A stretch of 19,812 bases of DNA from positions 1-19,812 of the forward strand of contig CAMLGR010000088.1 in the NCBI GenBank assembly GCA_946479615.1, in the 5' to 3' direction. This document shows, one piece after another, positions 14,641-19,812 of this stretch (position 1 is the first letter of the stretch; every line of letters begins with the position of its first letter). The DNA is from an uncultured Bacteroidota bacterium. Lineage in GTDB: Bacteria; Bacteroidota; Bacteroidia; Chitinophagales; Chitinophagaceae. The translations under genes were made by a program, and so were the position numbers. Below the pieces are notes generated by a model that saw only the letters and a list, made by a program, of their open reading frames with translations, made no database searches and was not told where the DNA came from.

Positions 14641-17493
14641 ATGAAACAAAAACTAGTACTGCTAACGGTTTTGTCGTTTTTGGGCAGCATGTCCATCTAT
14701 GGCCAGGCAAAACTCGTAGAGAAGGTCACCAAACAAGGCGATGAGCTCGTCATTCCTTACGAAAAATATGTTTTACCCAACGGTCTCACGCTGATCGTTC
14801 ATGAAGATCACAGCGACCCGGTGGTTCATACCGATGTTACCTACCACGTAGGTTCGGCCCGTGAAGAGATCGGCAAATCAGGCTTTGCTCACTTCTTCGA
14901 ACACATGATGTTCCAGGGCAGTGATCACGTAGCCGATGAGCAACATTTCAAGATCGTTTCCGAAGCAGGTGGGCAACTGAACGGTACCACCAACCGCGAT
15001 CGCACCAATTACTTTGAAACAGTTCCTTCCAATCAATTGGAAAAAACACTCTGGCTCGAAGCTGATCGTATGGGCTTTTTGCTGGATGCAGTTACACAAA
15101 AGAAATTCGAGATACAACGCGAAACAGTAAAGAACGAAAGAGGTCAGCGTGTTGACAACGTGCCTTACGGTTTGTCATCAGAGGTCATGTCAAAAGCATT
15201 GTATCCTTATGGTCACCCTTATTCCTGGTTAACGATCGGTTATATCGAAGATCTGAACCGCGTAAATGTGGATGATCTGAAAAATTTCTTCCTGCGCTGG
15301 TACGGTCCTAACAATGCCACTGTTACCGTAGGTGGAGATGTAGATACCAAACAGGTAGTGTCACTGGTAGAGAAATATTTCGGTCCTATTCCTTCCGGTC
15401 CGAAAGTAGAGAATATGCCTAAGATGGTCCCTACGCTGGATGCCCACCGTTTTGTGTCTTATACCGACAATTATGCGCGTGTGCCGATCATGAGAAAAGT
15501 ATTTCCAACCGTTCCCAATTTTGATAAGGACATGGCAGCATTGGATTGCCTGGCGGAAATCCTGGGCCAGGGCAATAACTCTGTATTGTACCAGCAACTG
15601 GTGAAAAAACAACTGGCGCTTTCTGCTACCGCCAATCATTCCAATTCGGAATTGAGTGGTGAGTTTACCATCCAGGCCGTTCCATTTCCTGGTAAATCAC
15701 TTGCCAGCATGTTCTACCTGATCGATGAGGCGCTGAAAAGTTTTGAAGCAAGAGGTGTTACCGATGAAGATGTAGCCAAATTCAAAGGACAGATAGAATC
15801 TCAATACCTGAATACATTACAAAGCGTATCGGGTAAAGTGTCACAGCTTGCGTCTTACCAGACATTTGCCGGCAACCCGAATTACCTGGGAAAAGAACTG
15901 GAAATGTATCGCTCGGTTACCAAAGAAGATGTAATGCGTGTGTATGATAAATACATAAAGATGAAACATTGCGTGGTAGTAAGCGTACTGACCAAGGGCC
16001 AGGAAAAACAAATTACCGGCAAGGATAACTATGTAGTGGATCAATCAAAATATGTGCGTCCTCATTATGGCTATGAAGGATTGACCTATGTAAAAGCAAA
16101 AGACAATTTCGACCGCAGTGTCATTCCTGCTTCAGGACCTAACCCTGTTATAAAAGTTCCTGCCTTCTGGAAAAAAGACCTGGCCGGCGGTACTAAAGTG
16201 ATCGGCTCTGAAAATGATGAATTACCGGTAGTAACCATGTCGGTGAAAATTCCCGGTGGTCATTTGATGCAGGCTAAGGATCTCAGTAAAGTAGGCCTGG
16301 CTTCTTTCTTTGCCGCTATGATGGGCCAGGATACAAAGACAAGAAGTTCAGAAGATTTCAGCAAGGAGCTCGACAAACTGGGAAGTACGATCAATGTATT
16401 CAGCGGAACAGATGGCATCACCTTCCAGTTGTTCTCTACTAAAAAGAACCTGGATGCTACGCTGGCTTTATTAAAAGAAAGAATATTAAGCCCGAAGTTT
16501 ACAGAAGATGATTTCAATCGTTTAAAACGTCAGCGCCTTGAGAACTTCAAACAAATGAAATCTCAGCCCGCTGTTGTTGCCAACAACGTTTATAATATTG
16601 TCAACTACGGCGCTGGCAATATCCTGGGCATGAACCAGAGTGGTACCGAAGAAACCGTAGGCAATATTACCTTACAGGATATACAATCTTACTATGATAA
16701 TTACATGACATCAAACGGAACCAACGTTGTTGTAGTAGGTGATGTAAAACAGGATGATATCATACCCAAACTATCTTTCCTCAGCCAGTTACCCGATAAG
16801 AAGATCGATATGCCTTCTCTGGTAAATCCACCGGCTCCTGAAAAAACAAAAATTTATGTGGTAGATGTTAAGAATGCTGCACAATCAGAGTTCCGTGCCG
16901 GCTATCTTACCAATTTAAAATATGACGCTACCGGTGATTATTACAAAGCATCATTGGCGAATTTCAATTTAGGTGGTGGTTTCAACAGCCGTATCAATCT
17001 TAACCTGCGTGAAGACAAGGGTTGGACCTATGGTGCCGGCAGCGGGTTCCGTGGTGATAAATATACCGGTGAATACACATTCAGTTCAGGTATCAAAGCG
17101 CCTGCTACGGATAGCGCATTGGGAGAATTGATCAAAGAAATGAAGAACTTTTCTGCGGATGGTGTAAAACCTGATGAGCTTGCTTTTGAAAAAAGTGCAT
17201 TAGGGCAACTGGATGCATTGCGTTATGAAACCGGTTTCCAGAAAGCCGCCTTTATCGGTCGTATACTTGATTATAACCTGCCTGCCGATTTCACTGAAAA
17301 GCAAAACCAGATCCTGCAAAGCATGACCAAGGCTGATATCGATGCATTGGCAAAAAAATGGATCAATGTAGACAGGATGAATATCCTGATCGTTGGTGAT
17401 AAGGATAAGATCGTACCGGGATTACAAAAATTCGGTTACGATATCGTTGAGCTCGATGCAGACGGCAAGCCGGTGCAGAAGAGAGCGTTCTAA
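14641..17493 (+). CDS. Secreted M16 zinc metallopeptidase (second of tandem pair)
   Basis: Paralogue of the gene before it: 950 residues, the same two-module plan, and roughly nine in ten residues identical over the first 150, diverging later. It has a signal peptide (MKQKLVLLTVLSFLGSM, ending SIYGQA), zinc site HFFEH (H84, E87, H88) and distal E166 in VKNERGQ. The second module lacks HxxEH (ASFFAAMM) but keeps NLREDKGWTYGAG. It has no glycine insertion: the matching site reads LGQGNNSVLY. The frame is open from 14578, but the ATG at 14641 directly before the signal peptide is the clear choice. Secreted double-domain M16 peptidases degrade peptides outside the cytoplasm. The two may act as a pair or be redundant, and an OPT peptide transporter lies immediately downstream. 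Confidence 0.93.
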   Translation: MKQKLVLLTVLSFLGSMSIYGQAKLVEKVTKQGDELVIPYEKYVLPNGLTLIVHEDHSDPVVHTDVTYHVGSAREEIGKSGFAHFFEHMMFQGSDHVADEQHFKIVSEAGGQLNGTTNRDRTNYFETVPSNQLEKTLWLEADRMGFLLDAVTQKKFEIQRETVKNERGQRVDNVPYGLSSEVMSKALYPYGHPYSWLTIGYIEDLNRVNVDDLKNFFLRWYGPNNATVTVGGDVDTKQVVSLVEKYFGPIPSGPKVENMPKMVPTLDAHRFVSYTDNYARVPIMRKVFPTVPNFDKDMAALDCLAEILGQGNNSVLYQQLVKKQLALSATANHSNSELSGEFTIQAVPFPGKSLASMFYLIDEALKSFEARGVTDEDVAKFKGQIESQYLNTLQSVSGKVSQLASYQTFAGNPNYLGKELEMYRSVTKEDVMRVYDKYIKMKHCVVVSVLTKGQEKQITGKDNYVVDQSKYVRPHYGYEGLTYVKAKDNFDRSVIPASGPNPVIKVPAFWKKDLAGGTKVIGSENDELPVVTMSVKIPGGHLMQAKDLSKVGLASFFAAMMGQDTKTRSSEDFSKELDKLGSTINVFSGTDGITFQLFSTKKNLDATLALLKERILSPKFTEDDFNRLKRQRLENFKQMKSQPAVVANNVYNIVNYGAGNILGMNQSGTEETVGNITLQDIQSYYDNYMTSNGTNVVVVGDVKQDDIIPKLSFLSQLPDKKIDMPSLVNPPAPEKTKIYVVDVKNAAQSEFRAGYLTNLKYDATGDYYKASLANFNLGGGFNSRINLNLREDKGWTYGAGSGFRGDKYTGEYTFSSGIKAPATDSALGELIKEMKNFSADGVKPDELAFEKSALGQLDALRYETGFQKAAFIGRILDYNLPADFTEKQNQILQSMTKADIDALAKKWINVDRMNILIVGDKDKIVPGLQKFGYDIVELDADGKPVQKRAF

Positions 17494-17496
17494 ATA

Positions 17497-17587
17497 TTGG
17501 GAAATTTTGGAATTGGGAAATTGACTTCATGAGAAAAAACTTCCCTTAAAGCAATTTCCCAATTTCGAAATTCCAAAATTTCAAAAT
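17497..17587. repeat. Imperfect inverted repeat after the second M16 gene
   Basis: GAAATTTTGGAA (17501-17512) pairs perfectly with 17571-17582, and AATTGGGAAATTG (17511-17523) pairs perfectly with 17552-17564. The right side has six extra bases (TCGAAA) between its two blocks, forming a small palindrome AATTTCGAAATT (17561-17572). The loop spans about 28 bases. It is AT-rich, non-coding, and unlike the repeats in the two previous spacers. Confidence 0.75.
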
Positions 17588-17593
17588 ACCCCC

Positions 17594-17636
17594 AGAAAGC
17601 CATCCCGCAATAGCCGTGGATGGCTTTCTTTCTTTA
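17594..17636 (+). terminator. Intrinsic terminator between M16 and OPT genes
   Basis: AGAAAGCCATCC (17594-17605) pairs perfectly with GGATGGCTTTCT (17618-17629) around a 12-base loop, followed by T-rich TTCTTTA. It lies 100 bases after the second M16 stop and 27 bases before the OPT start, which argues that the transporter has its own promoter. A weak TATCTTAC element (17635-17642) follows directly. Confidence 0.75.
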
Positions 17637-17662
17637 TCTTACCTGCCTAAAATCACACTGCT

Positions 17663-19738
17663 ATGCCTGAACAGTCCAACTTCAAGCCATTCGTTCCTGC
17701 GGAAACAAGAATGGCTGAGTTTACTATTAAATCTGTTATTACCGGCGCTATCTTCGGAATTATTTTTGGCGCTTCTACCGTCTACCTTGCTTTGAAAGCA
17801 GGACTTACCGTAAGCGCTTCAATACCTATTGCTGTTATTGCGATTACATTAGGACGGAAGTTTCTAAAAACTACCATTCTTGAAAACAACATCATTCAAA
17901 CTACCGGGTCGGCCGGAGAAAGTATTGCAGCAGGCGTTGTTTTTACCCTGCCGGGCTTTTTATTCCTGACTGATACCAGTAGTAGTAATTATTTCAATTA
18001 CATAACTATACTCATACTCGCTATCATTGGGGGTATTTTAGGAACCCTGATGATGATACCTCTTCGGCGAGCGTTGATTGTTAAAGAACATGCAACTTTA
18101 CCATATCCGGAAGGAACTGCCTGTGCTTCTGTTTTAAAAGCTGGAGAACGGGGTGGTGATTTTGCAAAAACCGCCTTTTTAGGACTTGGATTTGCTTTTG
18201 GCTATGCTATACTTCAAAAAATACTTCATGTAATTGACGAGGTGCCCGCTTTTTTTACAAGACAAACAAATAAGATTTTCCCATCAGCAAGAGTGAGTGG
18301 GGAAATAACCCCTGAGTATATGGGAGTAGGCTATATCATTGGGCCAAAAATTTGCGGTGTGCTTGTGGCCGGTGGTGTATTGAGCTGGTTTGTATTGATT
18401 CCTCTTTTATCATCAGTAATAAGCGCAGATGTCATCGCAGCGCAACTTCATAAACTTGGTTATATAACTGATCTCACTAAACAAGGACCTGGCAGCGCAG
18501 GTACATGGGATCCCGTTACTCATGATTTTGCCGACTGGTCTTCTGCTATTTACCGAGCTTACATAAGACAGATAGGTGCAGGCGCCGTAGCGGCTGGCGG
18601 CTTTATTACATTAATTAAAACAATTCCGACTATTATATCTTCTTTTAAAGGAAGCTTAGGCTCCCTGAAAAAAGATGGGGTTGCTGTCTCCAACGCTGAT
18701 GTACCAAGAACAGAAAGAGACCTTTCTATCAAGGTAGTGGCTATAGGTAGTCTTGGATTATTATTAATTATTGCGCTATTGCCTAATACCCTTATCCCAG
18801 GCACCTCAATAGGCGCCAAATTATTGCTGGGATTACTCGTGATTGTATTTGGTGCCTTCTTTGTAACAGTGGCTTCCCGGATCGTAGGTCTGATCGGTTC
18901 ATCAAACAGTCCTGTTAGCGGAATGACTATTGCCACATTAATGGGAACCTGCCTGATTTTTATAGCTGTAAAATGGACAGGACATATTTATGAACCGATG
19001 GCATTAGTAGTTGGCGGGATAATATGTATTGCAGCAGCGAATGCAGGTGCTACTTCCCAGGATCTGAAAACCGGTTATATTATCGGCGCTACTCCAAAAT
19101 ACCAGCAAATTGCGCTGTTCATAGGTGTTATCGTGTCTTCCTTAGCTGTAGGAGCCACTATTAAAATTTTAGATCAGCCAACTGCAGAAATGGTAGCACA
19201 GGGAATACCACATGCCATTGGCACCGATGCATTACCTGCTCCGCAAGGAACATTGATGGCAACACTCACTAAAGGGATTCTTTCTAAAAATCTCGACTGG
19301 CAATTTGTATTGGTTGGCGTTTTTATAGCCGTTGTAATGGAGTTGTGCAACATCAAAGCGTTAAGTTTTGCGATTGGAATATATCTTCCTTTGTCTACGA
19401 CACTTCCAATCTTTATCGGTGGCGCGATCCGTGGTATTGTTGATTGGAGAAATAAAAAGAAAAATATTCAAATATCGGCTGAAGAAGAAGATCTGGGCAA
19501 AGGAAATCTCTTTGCAACAGGTCTGGTTGCTGGTGGTGCATTAGCCGGCGTACTGGTTGCCTTTCTGTCTGCTAATAATAATATAAATACGCAATTAGGG
19601 AAGATAAGTGCCGAGCATGGGTTAAATGAGGCCTTGGGTGGAGAAGGATATAAATGGCTTGGGGTTGCCTTTTTTGCATTGATGGGATTTATTCTCTACC
19701 GGATTGCTGTCAGCAAGCAAAGAACAAACATCGAATAA
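17663..19738 (+). CDS. OPT-family oligopeptide transporter
   Basis: Inner-membrane transporter of 691 residues, normal size for bacterial OPT members, with about 14-16 hydrophobic segments spread over the whole chain. Family motifs are clear: IIQTTGSAGESIAAGVVFTL near residues 78-97, PYPEGTACASVLKAGERGG near 147-165, and GLIGSSNSPVSGMTIATL near 410-430. OPT proteins take up short peptides, or metal chelates in some lineages, driven by the proton gradient; substrate cannot be read from sequence. It follows two secreted peptidases, which fits use of their products, although a terminator separates them. The base composition looks slightly richer in AT than the M16 genes, a weak impression only. 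The start ATG at 17663 gives the usual hydrophilic N-terminus (MPEQSNFKPFVPAETRM) before the first helix. Confidence 0.93.
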   Translation: MPEQSNFKPFVPAETRMAEFTIKSVITGAIFGIIFGASTVYLALKAGLTVSASIPIAVIAITLGRKFLKTTILENNIIQTTGSAGESIAAGVVFTLPGFLFLTDTSSSNYFNYITILILAIIGGILGTLMMIPLRRALIVKEHATLPYPEGTACASVLKAGERGGDFAKTAFLGLGFAFGYAILQKILHVIDEVPAFFTRQTNKIFPSARVSGEITPEYMGVGYIIGPKICGVLVAGGVLSWFVLIPLLSSVISADVIAAQLHKLGYITDLTKQGPGSAGTWDPVTHDFADWSSAIYRAYIRQIGAGAVAAGGFITLIKTIPTIISSFKGSLGSLKKDGVAVSNADVPRTERDLSIKVVAIGSLGLLLIIALLPNTLIPGTSIGAKLLLGLLVIVFGAFFVTVASRIVGLIGSSNSPVSGMTIATLMGTCLIFIAVKWTGHIYEPMALVVGGIICIAAANAGATSQDLKTGYIIGATPKYQQIALFIGVIVSSLAVGATIKILDQPTAEMVAQGIPHAIGTDALPAPQGTLMATLTKGILSKNLDWQFVLVGVFIAVVMELCNIKALSFAIGIYLPLSTTLPIFIGGAIRGIVDWRNKKKNIQISAEEEDLGKGNLFATGLVAGGALAGVLVAFLSANNNINTQLGKISAEHGLNEALGGEGYKWLGVAFFALMGFILYRIAVSKQRTNIE

Positions 19739-19752
19739 AAAATATCGATTTG

Positions 19753-19791
19753 AAAAAAGAAGAGCCGGTCAATGACCGGCTCTTCTTTTTT
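19753..19791. terminator. Strong bidirectional terminator after the OPT gene
   Basis: GAAGAGCCGGT (19759-19769) pairs perfectly with ACCGGCTCTTC (19775-19785) around a 5-base loop; it is flanked by six A (19753-19758) and six T (19786-19791). The symmetric A and T tracts allow termination from either side. It begins 15 bases after the OPT stop codon. Confidence 0.9.
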
Positions 19792-19812
19792 CACCAGGGA
19801 GCAAATACGATC

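Noticed and set aside
9303..17587. Spacer repeats as a CRISPR array
   Set aside because: The repeats are inverted, of different sequence in each spacer, and interrupted by genes; there is no regular repeat-spacer series or cas gene.
18559..18936. 125-codon antisense open frame within the OPT gene
   Set aside because: It lies opposite strongly conserved OPT motifs and has no features of its own.

Overview
The window is chromosomal DNA from a member of the Bacteroidota, most likely Chitinophagaceae or a close relative. The evidence is the set of Bacteroidota-type families (DUF6089-like barrel, DUF4270, DUF4907, FadL-like barrel, paired M16 peptidases, LytS/LytTR pair), the near absence of Shine-Dalgarno sequences, moderate GC, and a perfect TAnnTTTG element upstream of korA. 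I saw no rRNA, tRNA, CRISPR array, transposase or phage gene.

Layout. Positions 1-2139 hold a 77-residue protein of unknown function ending in a hairpin terminator, endonuclease III (nth), and a secreted outer-membrane barrel of DUF6089 type. Positions 2403-5784 (minus strand) are a tight three-gene operon read right to left: DUF4270 lipoprotein, FadL/OmpP1-like barrel, and a small predicted barrel. Positions 6035-9301 (plus strand) are a four-gene operon with overlapping or almost touching ends: Kelch-propeller lipoprotein, membrane-anchored DUF4907 protein, LytS-type histidine kinase, and LytTR response regulator. Positions 9376-11220 (minus) encode KorA, the fused gamma/alpha chain of a 2-oxoacid:ferredoxin oxidoreductase, with no beta subunit beside it. 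Positions 11508-17493 are two tandem, closely related M16 zinc peptidases, and 17663-19738 encodes an OPT-family oligopeptide transporter closed by a strong terminator.

Working together. The two divergent operons around 5785-6034 read as one envelope module: two lipoproteins, two barrels and an anchored periplasmic protein beside a two-component system whose kinase has a predicted periplasmic loop of about 65 residues. This is the best candidate for an undescribed system: a surface or periplasmic sensor feeding a LytTR regulator that may control the envelope genes next to it. That is inference from layout, not proof. On the right, secreted M16 peptidases followed by an oligopeptide transporter suggest peptide scavenging.

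The spacers around korA, both M16 genes and the OPT gene (9302-9375, 11332-11470, 14426-14546, 17497-17587) each hold an inverted repeat of a different sequence. One runs in frame into the first M16 gene and would mislead start-site calling. The first M16 gene also carries a glycine-rich insertion absent from its twin. Three GGACAT copies at an exact 16-base period lie just upstream of the first gene.
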